64,000 nucleotides of DNA from Mycobacterium avium subsp. avium (lineage in GTDB: Bacteria > Actinomycetota > Actinomycetes > Mycobacteriales > Mycobacteriaceae): contig NZ_CP046507.1 in NCBI RefSeq assembly GCF_009741445.1, positions 620,001-684,000 of the forward strand. Reading direction: 5' to 3'. Within the stretch, counting starts at the first letter, position 1. Every line of letters starts with the position of its first letter. A model generated the notes under the pieces. That model was given only the letters and a program-made list of their open reading frames with translations. It was not told the DNA's origin and ran no database searches. The position numbers were made by a program, and so were the translations under genes. Shown here piece after piece: positions 19,393 to 30,371 of this stretch.

Positions 19393-20370
19393 ATGACTCT
19401 GCCGGCCGCAACCACGACGGCACACTGCGAGGCGATTCTCGACGAGATAGAACGCGTGGTGGTGGGGAAACGCAACGCGCTGCGGCTGATCCTCACCGCG
19501 GTTCTGGCCCGCGGCCACATCCTCATCGAAGACCTTCCGGGACTGGGCAAGACGCTGATCGCGCGGTCCTTCGCCGCCGCGCTGGGCCTGCAATTCACCC
19601 GCGTGCAATTCACCCCCGACCTGCTACCCGCCGACCTGCTCGGCTCGACGATCTACGACATGCAGTCGGGCCGCTTCGCGTTCCGGGCCGGGCCCATCTT
19701 CACCAACCTGTTGCTGGCCGACGAGATCAACCGCACCCCGCCGAAGACGCAGGCGGCGCTGCTGGAGGCGATGGCCGAAGGCCAGGTCAGCATCGACGGC
19801 GAAACACACCGGCTGCCAAAGCCTTTCATCGTGCTGGCCACCGACAACCCGATCGAGTACGAGGGCACCTACCCGCTGCCCGAGGCGCAGCTGGACCGGT
19901 TCGCGATCCGGCTGGAGCTGCGCTACCTGTCCGAACGGGACGAGACGTCGATGCTGCGCCGGCGCCTGGAACGCGGATCGGCCGAACCGGCGGTCAACCA
20001 GGTCGTCGACGCGCACGACCTGCTGGCGATGCGCGAATCGGTCGAGCAGGTGACCGTGCACGAGGACGTGCTGCACTATGTGGTCTCGCTGGCCAACGCC
20101 ACCCGGCACCACCCGCAGGTCGCGGTGGGCGCCAGCCCGCGCGCCGAACTGGACCTGGTGCAGCTGGCCCGCGCCCGGGCGCTGCTGCTCGGCCGCGACT
20201 ACGTGATCCCCGAGGACGTCAAGGCGCTGGCCACCGCGGCCGTCGCGCACCGGATCACCCTGCGCCCGGAGATGTGGGTGCGCAAGATCCAGGGCGCCGA
20301 CGTGATCGGCGAGCTGCTGCACCGGCTCCCGGTGCCCCGTACCGGCGCCGGGCCCGGGCAAACCGGATGA
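19393..20370 (+). CDS. moxR3: MoxR-family AAA+ ATPase (MoxR3-like)
   Basis: The 325-residue AAA_3 ATPase has Walker A EDLPGLGKTL, Walker B LLLADEINRTPPKTQAALLEAM, sensor 1 ATDNP and the typical EGTYPLPEAQLDRF loop. MoxR ATPases act as chaperone-like remodelers for von Willebrand-domain or membrane partners. The neighbouring DUF58 and DUF4129 genes are the standard partners. ATG 19393 precedes the conserved N-terminus; a longer in-frame extension is shadow of the preceding gene. The position matches Rv3164c. Confidence 0.88.
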   Translation: MTLPAATTTAHCEAILDEIERVVVGKRNALRLILTAVLARGHILIEDLPGLGKTLIARSFAAALGLQFTRVQFTPDLLPADLLGSTIYDMQSGRFAFRAGPIFTNLLLADEINRTPPKTQAALLEAMAEGQVSIDGETHRLPKPFIVLATDNPIEYEGTYPLPEAQLDRFAIRLELRYLSERDETSMLRRRLERGSAEPAVNQVVDAHDLLAMRESVEQVTVHEDVLHYVVSLANATRHHPQVAVGASPRAELDLVQLARARALLLGRDYVIPEDVKALATAAVAHRITLRPEMWVRKIQGADVIGELLHRLPVPRTGAGPGQTG

Positions 20371-20377
20371 GCGCGGC

Positions 20378-21637
20378 GTGACCGCACCCCGTGCAGCCGA
20401 GTTCCGCTGGCGCGCTTCGGAATTGACGCGGGCGATGGCCACCTGCGCGGCGTTCGCGTTGGCCGCGGCCGTGATCGGCGCCCGGTGGCAGCTGATCGCC
20501 TTCGCCGCGCCGCTGCTCGGGGTGCTGGGCACGATCAGCTGGCAGCCACGGGTGCCGGCGGTCGCCGTGCACGCCGAACCCGACACGCAGCGCTGCTTCG
20601 AGGGCGAGCCGGCGCACGTGACGGTGTGGGGGATCGAAGAGCAGGGCCCGTGCGCGGTCCGGCTGACGGTTCCGCCCGTCGAGGGAATGGAACTGCAGTT
20701 CGGCGAATCCGGTTCGCGCCGCGGCAAAACCGTGCGGGCCACCGCGCAGCGCTGGGGCCGCTACCACGTCGCGGCGCGGGTGGACGTGCTGGCCCGCGGC
20801 GGGTTGTTGAGCGGGACCGCGCTGGTGGACGCCGCCGAGGTGATCGTGTTTCCGCTGACGCCGCCGCAGCCGACGCCGATCCCGCGCACCGAGCTGCTGG
20901 ACCGGTTGGGCGCCCACCTGACCCGGCATGTCGGGCCCGGCGTGGAATACGCCGACATTCGCCCCTACGTGCCCGGAGACCAACTGCGCGCAGTGAATTG
21001 GGCGGTGAGCGCGCGCCGCCGCCAGCTGCACGTGACCCAGCGGCTGACCGACCGCGCGGCCGACGTGGTGGTGCTGATCGACGGATACCGGCAGCCGGCG
21101 GGTCCGGCGACGCAGGCCACCGAGCGCATCGTGCGGGGCGCGGCCCAGGTGGTGCAAACCGCGCTGCGGCACGGTGATCGGGCCGGGATCGTCGCCCTGG
21201 GCGGCAACCGCCCGCGCTGGCTCGGCGCCGATATCGGGCAACGCCAGTTCTACCGGGTGCTCGACACCGTGCTGGCCGCCGGCGACGGATTCGAGCACAC
21301 CACCGGCACGTTGGCGCCGCGCGCGGCGGTGCCCGCCGGGGCCATCGTCATCGCATTCTCCACCCTGCTCGACACCGAATTCGCCCTCGCCCTCATCGAT
21401 CTGCGCCGGCGCGGCCACGTCGTGCTGGCGGTCGACATCCTCGAGGGTTCGCCGTTCGAGGACGAACAGGATCCGCTGGTGGATCGGATGTGGGCGCTGC
21501 AGCGCTCGGCGATGTACCGCGACATGGCCACCGTCGGCGTGGACATCGTGTGGTGGCCGGGCGACCGCGGTTTGGAACAGTCGATGGGTGTACTGCCCGA
21601 TCGCCGCCGCCGGGTCCGGGGGAGGCTGCGTGGATAG
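20378..21637 (+). CDS. DUF58 / vWA-like protein (Rv3163c counterpart)
   Basis: The 419-residue protein has a hydrophobic N-terminal pair of helices (residues about 20-60) and a beta-rich middle. The C-terminal DUF58 motif is VEYADIRPYVPGDQLRAVNWAVSARRRQLHV, followed by a vWA-like fold (ADVVVLIDGYR...). It is the usual client or partner of the MoxR ATPase encoded 7 bases upstream. The start is GTG 20378. It overlaps the next gene by 8 bases. Confidence 0.85.
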   Translation: MTAPRAAEFRWRASELTRAMATCAAFALAAAVIGARWQLIAFAAPLLGVLGTISWQPRVPAVAVHAEPDTQRCFEGEPAHVTVWGIEEQGPCAVRLTVPPVEGMELQFGESGSRRGKTVRATAQRWGRYHVAARVDVLARGGLLSGTALVDAAEVIVFPLTPPQPTPIPRTELLDRLGAHLTRHVGPGVEYADIRPYVPGDQLRAVNWAVSARRRQLHVTQRLTDRAADVVVLIDGYRQPAGPATQATERIVRGAAQVVQTALRHGDRAGIVALGGNRPRWLGADIGQRQFYRVLDTVLAAGDGFEHTTGTLAPRAAVPAGAIVIAFSTLLDTEFALALIDLRRRGHVVLAVDILEGSPFEDEQDPLVDRMWALQRSAMYRDMATVGVDIVWWPGDRGLEQSMGVLPDRRRRVRGRLRG

Positions 21638-22082
21638 CGGCCGAACCAATCTGCCGGTGCGGGTGGGCGCGCCCGGATTCGGTCTGCTCATGGTGGGATT
21701 GGCCGCCGGCGGCCGGCCGGAATCGGCGGCCGTCGCGGTCGCCGCGGCCCTGATCGCGGTCGCGGCGGGCACCGTATTGCGGCCCGCCGCAACCATTGCC
21801 GTGCTGCTGGCGGCCGTGACCGTCGTGACGTCGAACCCTCCGCCGGCGTGCGTCGCGCTGTCCGGGTTGTGCGCCACCGCCTACCTGGTGTGCCGACACG
21901 CGGTCGGCACACCCGTCCCGGTGATCCTGGGCAGCCGCACGACCGCCGTTGCGGCCGTGGGGTTTAGCTTCGCCGGTCTGGTGGCGACGTCGTTTCCGCT
22001 GCAGCTGCCGTGGCTGCCGCTGCTTGCCCCGCTGGGGGCGCTGGCGATCTACCTGCTGGCCATTCGGCCGTTCCTGAGCTGA
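21630..22082 (+). CDS. Small integral membrane protein (Rv3162c counterpart)
   Basis: The 150-residue protein is almost entirely hydrophobic, with about five membrane segments (for example FGLLMVGLAAGG and LPWLPLLAPLGALAIYLLAI). GTG 21630 follows GGAGG by 6 bases and overlaps the DUF58 stop, marking it as the last gene of the MoxR operon. No motif is recognised. It probably forms part of the membrane platform. Confidence 0.75.
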   Translation: MDSGRTNLPVRVGAPGFGLLMVGLAAGGRPESAAVAVAAALIAVAAGTVLRPAATIAVLLAAVTVVTSNPPPACVALSGLCATAYLVCRHAVGTPVPVILGSRTTAVAAVGFSFAGLVATSFPLQLPWLPLLAPLGALAIYLLAIRPFLS

Positions 22083-22139
22083 CCGCCGGCGCCGGCCGCA
22101 CGACGCGACCGGAGCGGCACCCCCGACGCGCGGAAGGCG

Positions 22140-22970
22140 CTAAAAGCTGAACCTCAGGATGCGCGCGGACCGTGCCGTCCGCTTGCTCCACCCCGCCATC
22201 CGTGTCGCGATCCGCAACCACGTCGGAAACAGGTCCACCTCGGGCACACTCGCCAGGCTGGTCTCCTCGACGAGGGTGAGTTTGGGGTTCCAGCGTTCCG
22301 GCGTGTGCGGGTCGTTGTAACCCTCGAACGCACGGAGCTGGTTCACCTTCTTGAACATCCGCTGCGGGAACAACTTCGAGATCCATACGCCAATCACCAT
22401 GCGTCCGTAGTCGTTGAACGCCAGCTGTCCGGCGGGGAAGTGATCGGTGATCGCGCGCATCACCGCGATGATCTGCTCCTTGTTGAGGAAGGGGAACAAT
22501 CCGTCGGCGATGACGATGGCGGGGCGGTCCGCCGGAATCGCCGATATCCACTCGGGGTCGGTCACGGAGATTCCGATGGTGTGTTCGTGAGGTCCCGGTG
22601 GCATCACTTTGTCGCGCAGGGCCGCCAGCCCGGGCAGCTCGACGCTGTACCAGTCGACGGTGTCCGGCGGATTGACACGGGCGTACCCGTCGTCGAGCCC
22701 GGCGCCCAGATCGACCACCACGGCATCGGCGTGTTGGGCGATGAACGCGCGCACCCGGTCGTCGAGAAGTTTTGCGCGCAGGGATGTTTGACAAACGACG
22801 GGCGTCACGAGCCCCAGGCCGTCGAAGTCGTAGTCGATCTTTGTCACGGCATCGGCGGCACCCGGGTCGGGCAGGATGGGGCGTGCCCACCCGTTGTTGA
22901 TCGCGCGGGCCTGCAACGTCAAAAATGCGGTCTCTTCCTCCGGGGTGATGGCGCTGGTGTCAATGCCCAT
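22140..22970 (-). CDS. SAM-dependent O-methyltransferase, Ppm1/leucine carboxyl methyltransferase type
   Basis: The 276-residue methyltransferase belongs to the LCMT/Ppm1-like group. Features are a conserved CQTSLRAKLLDDRVRAFI, a SAM loop VVDLGAGLDDGYAR, YSVELPGLAALRDKV, and IADGLFPFLNKEQI. Members act on polyketides, lipids or protein carboxyl termini; the substrate is not inferable. ATG 22970 has AGGGAGG upstream. It is divergent from a TetR gene, with a near-consensus promoter whose -10 lies inside an inverted repeat, so it is probably repressed by that TetR. Confidence 0.82.
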   Translation of the reverse strand: MGIDTSAITPEEETAFLTLQARAINNGWARPILPDPGAADAVTKIDYDFDGLGLVTPVVCQTSLRAKLLDDRVRAFIAQHADAVVVDLGAGLDDGYARVNPPDTVDWYSVELPGLAALRDKVMPPGPHEHTIGISVTDPEWISAIPADRPAIVIADGLFPFLNKEQIIAVMRAITDHFPAGQLAFNDYGRMVIGVWISKLFPQRMFKKVNQLRAFEGYNDPHTPERWNPKLTLVEETSLASVPEVDLFPTWLRIATRMAGWSKRTARSARILRFSF

Positions 22971-23001
22971 ATCCGTGCCTCCCTGAACTCCGGCTTCCTC
23001 G

Positions 23002-23030
23002 ACTATACAGCCGTGTAGTTTATTGTCCAA
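23002..23030 (-). promoter_or_regulatory. Promoter of the methyltransferase gene with overlapping TetR-type operator
   Basis: Read on the minus strand, TTGGAC (23030-23025) and TATAGT (23007-23002) are separated by exactly 17 bases, a near-consensus SigA promoter about 30 bases before the ATG. The imperfect palindrome CTATACAGCCGTGTAG (23003-23018, 12 of 16 symmetric) covers the -10. An extra half-site CGTGTAGT recurs at 23032-23039, 20 bases from the first. This fits repression by the divergent TetR. Confidence 0.65.
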
Positions 23031-23035
23031 TCGTG

Positions 23036-23041
23036 TAGTCT
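23036..23041 (+). promoter_or_regulatory. Possible -10 of a leaderless tetR transcript
   Basis: TAGTCT fits the mycobacterial TANNNT -10 pattern and ends 6 bases before the ATG at 23048, where no ribosome site is visible. Transcription would then start at or next to the ATG. It overlaps the second CGTGTAGT half-site, which suggests autoregulation. Confidence 0.4.
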
Positions 23042-23047
23042 GACGCA

Positions 23048-23740
23048 ATGACCACGACAGATCCCGACGATCTCACCGCCCGCGCCCGCATCAGGCACGC
23101 GGCGCTGCGCGAGTTCGGCGAAAAGGGATACGAAGGGGCGACCATCCGCAGCATCGCCGCGGCGGCAGGGGTGTCGTCCGGGTTGCTGCGGCACCACTTC
23201 GGCTCCAAGCAGGAGCTTCGTCAAGCCTGCGACGACTACCTCGTCAAAACCATGCGCGACCTCAACGCCCAGGTGCAGGACAACGCCAAACGTGGTGACG
23301 TGCACTACGTTTCAGCCCGTATTCGCCTCGGCCAATACCAGGACTACATCACCCGCGCCCTGGTTGAGGGCGGCGCCGGTGAGTTGTTCGACGCGCTGGT
23401 GTCGATGACCGAGGAATGGCTTGCCTCGGCCGATGAACATCGGGCCGAGCCCGCCGATGTCGACGCCAAGTCGCGCGCCACCCTCATCACCGCGATGGCT
23501 CTTGCCATACCGCTGCTGCGGCAACACGTCTCGCGCGGCCTGGGCGTGGACATCAGCACAGAGCAGGGCGATCTGCGGGTCGCGGCCATCCTGGTCGACA
23601 TCTATTCGAATCCGTTGTTGACGCCCGAGCAGGCCAAGTCTGCCCGCGACGACCTCGCCGGCCGACTCAGTGCAGCAGCTGGGCCGCCTGGTCGGCCAGG
23701 TCGAGCAGCGGCTGCGGGAAGACGCCCAGCGCCACGGTGA
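23048..23740 (+). CDS. TetR-family regulator
   Basis: The 230-residue regulator has an N-terminal helix-turn-helix (residues about 12-55: ALREFGEKGYEGATIRSIAAAAGVSSG, then LLRHHFGSKQEL). A ligand domain follows, with a TetR_C-like pattern to about residue 205. The last 23 residues (AAAGPPGRPGRAAAAGRRPAPR) are low-complexity and are read antisense to the end of nuoN, a 74-base convergent overlap. They look like read-through into a neighbour rather than a conserved domain. The gene occupies the place of M. tuberculosis Rv3160c. The probable target is the divergent methyltransferase. Confidence 0.83.
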   Translation: MTTTDPDDLTARARIRHAALREFGEKGYEGATIRSIAAAAGVSSGLLRHHFGSKQELRQACDDYLVKTMRDLNAQVQDNAKRGDVHYVSARIRLGQYQDYITRALVEGGAGELFDALVSMTEEWLASADEHRAEPADVDAKSRATLITAMALAIPLLRQHVSRGLGVDISTEQGDLRVAAILVDIYSNPLLTPEQAKSARDDLAGRLSAAAGPPGRPGRAAAAGRRPAPR

Positions 23741-25250
23741 CCGCGGCGCACACCGCGATCGCGGCCTTGCTCAAGATGCCCGGCGCCACCACGTGCGGGG
23801 TATCCTCGGTGGCCTCGGTGAAGAACATCGACACGATCACCCGCACGTAGAAGTAGGCGGCGACCCCGCTGGCGACCACACCGACGATCACCAGGGGCAC
23901 GGCGCCGCCCTGGGCGGCGGCCTTGAACACGGCCAGCTTGCTGACGAAGCCACTGGTCAACGGGATCCCGGCGAACGCCAGCAAGAACATCGAAAACATC
24001 ACGCCCACAATGGGAGAGCGCTGACCCAGCCCCGCCCAGTGCGACAGGGTGGCGTCCTCGACCCCGTCGGCGTCGCGGATCAGGGCGACGATGGCGAACG
24101 CGCCGACGGTGGAGAAGCTGTAGGCCAGCAGGTAGAACAGGGTGGCCGACAGGCCGGTGTGGTTGTCGGCGATCACCCCGGTCAGGATGAACCCGACGTG
24201 GGCGACCGACGAATACGCCAGCATCCGTTTGACGTCGCTCTGATTCACCGCGGTGATGGTGCCCACCGCCATGGTCAGGATCGAGATGGTCCACAGCACC
24301 GGACGCCACTGATCGTGCAGCGGCGGCAGCGCGACGTAGACCACCCGCAGCAAGGCACCGAAAGCCGCGACCTTGGTGGCCGCCGCCATGAACCCGGTGA
24401 TCGGCGTGGGCGCACCCTGATACACGTCGGGTATCCAGGAGTGGAACGGGACGGCGCCGACCTTGAACAGCAGTCCGACCGACAGCAGCGCGACGCCCAC
24501 CAGGGCCAGCGAGGTGTCACCGCGGGTGATGAGCGCATCGCGGATACCGGTCAGCAGCAGGGTGCCGGTCGCACCGTAGAGCAGCGCCACACCGTAGAGG
24601 AAGAACGCGGACGAAAAGGCGCCCAGCAGAAAGTATTTCATGGCCGCTTCCTGCGACAGCAGCCGCCGGTGCCGGGCCAGGCCGCACATCAGATACAGCG
24701 GCAGCGACAGCACTTCCAGCGCGACGAACATGGTCAGCAGATCGTTGGACGCGGGGAAGACCATCATGCCGCCGACCGACAGCATGGCCAGCGGGAACAG
24801 CTCGGTCTGGGCCGCGCCGGCGCGCTCGGCCTCCCGCTCGGCGTCGCTGTCGGGCACCGCCGAGGCCTGCGGGGTGAACGAGTCCAGGCCGCCCGATCCC
24901 GCCACCACCGCAACCTTGCTGTCCGACTTGGTCTGGGTGCGTTCGGCGATGAAGATCACCGCCATCACCGCGACCAGCAGCACGGTGCCCTGCAGGTACA
25001 GCGTCGGGCGGTCGATGGCCATGGCGCCCAGCACCGCGGCCCGCCCGGAGGCCGGGAGGGACTCGGCCACCTCGATCACGGCGAACAGTGCGGCGACCAG
25101 ACCGCCCAGAGCCAGCGTCACCTGGGCGGTGTAGCGAATCCGCCTGGGCAGGAACGCTTCCGCCAGAACACCGGCCACGGCGACGCCGAACACGATCAGC
25201 GTCGGGCACAGCAGGAAGTACTGGATGCTCGGGGTGGGCAGGGTCATCAT
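23667..25250 (-). CDS. nuoN: NADH-quinone oxidoreductase subunit N
   Basis: The 527-residue membrane subunit belongs to the antiporter-like (Mrp/proton-translocating) family. It has about 14 hydrophobic segments, the Lys-containing LLFKVGAVPFHSWIPDVYQGAPTPITGFMAA stretch and NQSDVKRMLAYSSVAHVGF. It is the last gene of the nuo operon. The start ATG 25250 overlaps the nuoM stop. An insert of charged residues (AERTQTKSDSKV...SDAEREAERAG) lies between membrane segments. The long open frame upstream is nuoM shadow. Confidence 0.93.
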   Translation of the reverse strand: MMTLPTPSIQYFLLCPTLIVFGVAVAGVLAEAFLPRRIRYTAQVTLALGGLVAALFAVIEVAESLPASGRAAVLGAMAIDRPTLYLQGTVLLVAVMAVIFIAERTQTKSDSKVAVVAGSGGLDSFTPQASAVPDSDAEREAERAGAAQTELFPLAMLSVGGMMVFPASNDLLTMFVALEVLSLPLYLMCGLARHRRLLSQEAAMKYFLLGAFSSAFFLYGVALLYGATGTLLLTGIRDALITRGDTSLALVGVALLSVGLLFKVGAVPFHSWIPDVYQGAPTPITGFMAAATKVAAFGALLRVVYVALPPLHDQWRPVLWTISILTMAVGTITAVNQSDVKRMLAYSSVAHVGFILTGVIADNHTGLSATLFYLLAYSFSTVGAFAIVALIRDADGVEDATLSHWAGLGQRSPIVGVMFSMFLLAFAGIPLTSGFVSKLAVFKAAAQGGAVPLVIVGVVASGVAAYFYVRVIVSMFFTEATEDTPHVVAPGILSKAAIAVCAAVTVALGVFPQPLLDLADQAAQLLH

Positions 25251-26811
25251 CGCCGTCCTTCGGCTGTCCGCGGCGTGCCCATCGGCACGCTCGGAGCGGG
25301 GTCGTGCTGACCGATGGTGGTCATGGTGTTCTCGACGGCGGGGTTGATGATGTCGAGCACCGGCTTGGGATAGATGCCGAGCACCAGCAGCAGCGCGATC
25401 AGCGGCGCCACCACGACCAACTCCCGGGCCCGCAGATCGCCGATCTTCTCGTTGCCGCCGGCCACCGGTCCGGTCATCATGCGCTGGTAGAGCCACAACA
25501 TGTACACCGCGGAGAGCACCAGCGCGGTGACCCCGAACGCGGCCGCCAGCCAATATCGGTTGAAAGTGCCCAGCAGGACCAGGAATTCGCTGACGAACGG
25601 CGCCAGACCGGGCAGCGAGAGGGTGGCCATGGCCGAAACCAGGAAGGTGCCGGCCAGCACCGGCGCCACCTTCTGCACGCCGCCGTAGTCGGCGATAGCC
25701 CGGCTGCCGCCGTGCCGCGATATCAGGAACCCGGCGATCAGGAACACCGCCGCGGTGGACAGGCCGTGGTTGAGCATGTAGAGCGTCGAGCCGCTCTGGC
25801 CCTGGCTGGTCATCACGAAGATGCCCAGGATGATGAACCCGAAGTGCGAGATCGAGGTGTAGGCGATCAGGCGCATGACGTCGGCCTGACCGATGGCGAC
25901 GATCGCCCCGTAGATCACCCCGATGACCGCCAGCACCACGATCAGCGGGCGGAAATACGTTGCGGCGTCGGGGAACAGCTGCAGGCAGTAGCGCAGCATG
26001 CCGAACGTGCCGACCTTGTCCATCACCGCCATCATCAGCACCGCGGTCGCCGGCGTCGCCTCGACCGCGGCGTCGGGCAGCCAGCGGTGGAACGGCCACA
26101 GCGGCGCCTTGATCGCGAACGCGAACATGAAGCCGAGGAACAGCGCCTTGGACACCGCCGGGTCGGCGCCGTAGCGGCCGGAGGCCACCCCGGCCACGAT
26201 GTCGCGGAAGTCGAACGTGCCGGCCCCGTGCTGGGAAGTCACCACGTACAGCCCGATCACCGCGGCCAGCATGATGAGCCCGCCGAACAGGTTGTACAGC
26301 AAGAACTTCACCGCCGCCCGCGACCTGCCCGATCCGGCGCCGAAGCCGCCGATCAGGAAGTACATCGGGATGAGCATCGCCTCGAAGAACACGTAGAACA
26401 GCAACACGTCCAGGGCGATCACCGAGACCAGCACCATCGACTCGATGGCCAGCGTCAGGGCGACGTAGGCGTGCACACCGCGCTGCCTATCGCCGCCGTC
26501 GTTCCAGCCGGCCACCTGCAGCACCGGGATCAGCACCGCGGTCAGCAGCACCAGCACCACCGCGATGCCGTCCACGCCCAGCGTGTAGCCGGCGCCGAAA
26601 GCCGGGATCCACTGGTGTTTTTCGACGAACTGATAGGGGGCGCCGCCGGTTTTGAAGCCGGCGGTGACCACGATCGCCACCGCCAGGGTCAGCACCCCGA
26701 ACACCAGGCCGGTCCACTTGGCGAGCTGCCGCAGCCCGGGCGGCATCAGGATGATCAGTACCGAGCCGGCCAGCGGCACCAGCCACAGGATGCTCAGCCA
26801 GGGCAGCTGAT

Positions 26812-26815
<4 letters not shown>
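25247..26815 (-). CDS. nuoM: NADH-quinone oxidoreductase subunit M
   Basis: The 522-residue proton-pumping subunit is homologous to NuoN and NuoL. Key segments are [32 protein letters not shown] (with the functional Lys) and [18 protein letters not shown] 26815 is chosen because it gives MNQLPWLS, which matches the M. tuberculosis start as I recall it, and forms a GTGA overlap with the nuoL stop. GTG one codon earlier is possible. Confidence 0.93.
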
Positions 26816-28698
<1,883 letters not shown>

Positions 28699-28708
28699 GT
28701 TGGCGTGC

Positions 28709-29008
28709 TCAGCCTTTGAGTAGGTTCGCGTCGTCGACGGACGCCGATTTGCGGGTACGGAAAATGGTCATGATGATGGCCAGGCCGATGACCACCTCGC
28801 AGGCGGCGACCACCATCGTGAAGAACGCGATCATCTGCCCGTCCAGGTGGCCGTGCATCCGGGCGAACGTGACGAACGCCAGGTTGACCGCGTTGAGCAT
28901 CAGCTCGACGCACATGAACATCACGATGGCGTTGCGGCGCAACAACACACCGGCCGCCCCGATGGTGAACAGCAGCGCCGAGAGATACAGGTAGTTGATG
29001 GGATTCAC
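28709..29008 (-). CDS. nuoK: NADH-quinone oxidoreductase subunit K
   Basis: The 99-residue subunit has three membrane segments. It carries the conserved membrane glutamates in [17 protein letters not shown] and [13 protein letters not shown], which take part in proton transfer. The start is GTG in a GTGA overlap with nuoJ. Confidence 0.93.
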   Translation of the reverse strand: MNPINYLYLSALLFTIGAAGVLLRRNAIVMFMCVELMLNAVNLAFVTFARMHGHLDGQMIAFFTMVVAACEVVIGLAIIMTIFRTRKSASVDDANLLKG

Positions 29009-29829
29009 GACGCACCGCCTTGCGACAGACTCGGGCTGGGCTCCGGTGCGGCGACGTCCTTGCCGTCGCCGCCGCGGCTTTGCAGGATGGGCGACACCGA
29101 CAGCTTCGAATACGAGCCGTCCGGCAACAGGGCGGCCACGTCGACGGCGTTGTGGCGGGCGTAGACACCGGGGTTGGGCAGCGGGGTGGGGTGCCCGCCG
29201 GCCCGGAAACGCTCCTGGGAAAGTTCGCGCTGGGTCTTGCGGCGCTCGAAACGCTCCCGGTGCGCCAGCACCATGGCCCCGACGGCCGCGGTGATCAGCA
29301 GCGCGCTGGTCAGCTCGAAGGCCCACAGGTAGCGGGAAAAGATCAGGGCGGCAAGCCCTTCCACGTTGCCGTTGGCGTTGGCGGTGGTCAGCCCGGCGAA
29401 CCCGCCGCTGGCCACGTTGCCGACCGCGGCGATGAGCAGGATGCCGAACCCGACACCGGCGGCCACCGCGGCGACGCGCTGGCCGCGCAGCGTCTCCTTG
29501 AGCGATTCGGCCGAGTCGACGCCGATGAGCATCAGCACGAACAGGAACAGCATCATCACCGCGCCGGTGTACACCACGACCTGGACGACTCCCAAAAACA
29601 GCGCGTCCTGGATCATGTAGAACACCGCCAGGATGATCATCGTCATGGCCAGGAACATGGCCGAGTAGACGGCGTTGACGGCCAGCACCACCCCGAGCGC
29701 ACCGATCACGGCCAGCGCGCCCAGCACCCAGAAGGTGACCGCCTCGCCGGTGGATGTGCGGACGATGGTGTCCTGGGAATAGCTGGAGGCCAGCGTGGCG
29801 GCGACGGCGTGGCCGGCGAAGGCACTCAC
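29005..29829 (-). CDS. nuoJ: NADH-quinone oxidoreductase subunit J
   Basis: The 274-residue subunit has five membrane helices, including the [22 protein letters not shown] segment of TM3, which is diagnostic of NuoJ. The hydrophilic C-terminal tail from about residue 190 is much longer than in enterobacterial NuoJ (about 184 residues in total), as is usual in mycobacteria. The start is GTG overlapping the nuoI stop. Confidence 0.92.
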   Translation of the reverse strand: MSAFAGHAVAATLASSYSQDTIVRTSTGEAVTFWVLGALAVIGALGVVLAVNAVYSAMFLAMTMIILAVFYMIQDALFLGVVQVVVYTGAVMMLFLFVLMLIGVDSAESLKETLRGQRVAAVAAGVGFGILLIAAVGNVASGGFAGLTTANANGNVEGLAALIFSRYLWAFELTSALLITAAVGAMVLAHRERFERRKTQRELSQERFRAGGHPTPLPNPGVYARHNAVDVAALLPDGSYSKLSVSPILQSRGGDGKDVAAPEPSPSLSQGGAS

Positions 29830-30371
29830 CGCGGCTCCCCGGCCCGCTGGGCCTCCCGCAGCCCGTGCGCGGTCACATTGCCCAGGTAGTAGTCCTTATC
29901 GGTGGCGCCGGGGGCGCGGGGATGCGGCGGCGCGGTCATCTCGGGCAGCAGCGGGGCCAGCAGCCGATCCTTCTCGTAGATCAGGTCGGCGCGGTTGTCG
30001 TCGGCCATCTCGTAGTCGTTGGTCATCGTCAGCGCCCGGGTCGGGCAGGCCTCGACGCACAGCCCGCAGCCGATGCAGCGCAGGTAGTTGATCTGGTACA
30101 CCCGGCCGTAGCGTTCCCCGGGCGAATACCGCAGTTCCTCGGTGTTGTCGGCGCCCTCGACGTAGATCGCGTCGGCCGGGCAGGCCCACGCGCACAGCTC
30201 GCAGCCGATGCACTTCTCCAGCCCGTCGGGGTAACGGTTGAGCTGGTGACGGCCGTGGTAGCGCGGCGCGACCGGGCCCGGCTTCTCCGGATACTCCTCG
30301 GTGACATGCTTTTTGAACATCGACGCGAACGTCACGCCGAATCCGGCGACTGCGTCCAAGAATTTAGCCAC
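29826..30371 (-). CDS. nuoI: NADH-quinone oxidoreductase subunit I (2x[4Fe-4S])
   Basis: The 181-residue ferredoxin-like subunit has two CxxCxxCxxxCP motifs, [12 protein letters not shown] and [12 protein letters not shown], binding clusters N6a and N6b. These pass electrons from NuoG toward NuoB. The start is GTG 30371, overlapping the nuoH stop by 8 bases. Confidence 0.95.
   Translation of the reverse strand: MAKFLDAVAGFGVTFASMFKKHVTEEYPEKPGPVAPRYHGRHQLNRYPDGLEKCIGCELCAWACPADAIYVEGADNTEELRYSPGERYGRVYQINYLRCIGCGLCVEACPTRALTMTNDYEMADDNRADLIYEKDRLLAPLLPEMTAPPHPRAPGATDKDYYLGNVTAHGLREAQRAGEPR

Noticed and set aside
23667..26099. One very long open frame (about 810 residues) across nuoN and the nuoM 3' region
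   Set aside because: Only the part from 25250 downward has NuoN sequence; the rest is antiphase to nuoM, whose own frame is clearly coding and ends at 25247.
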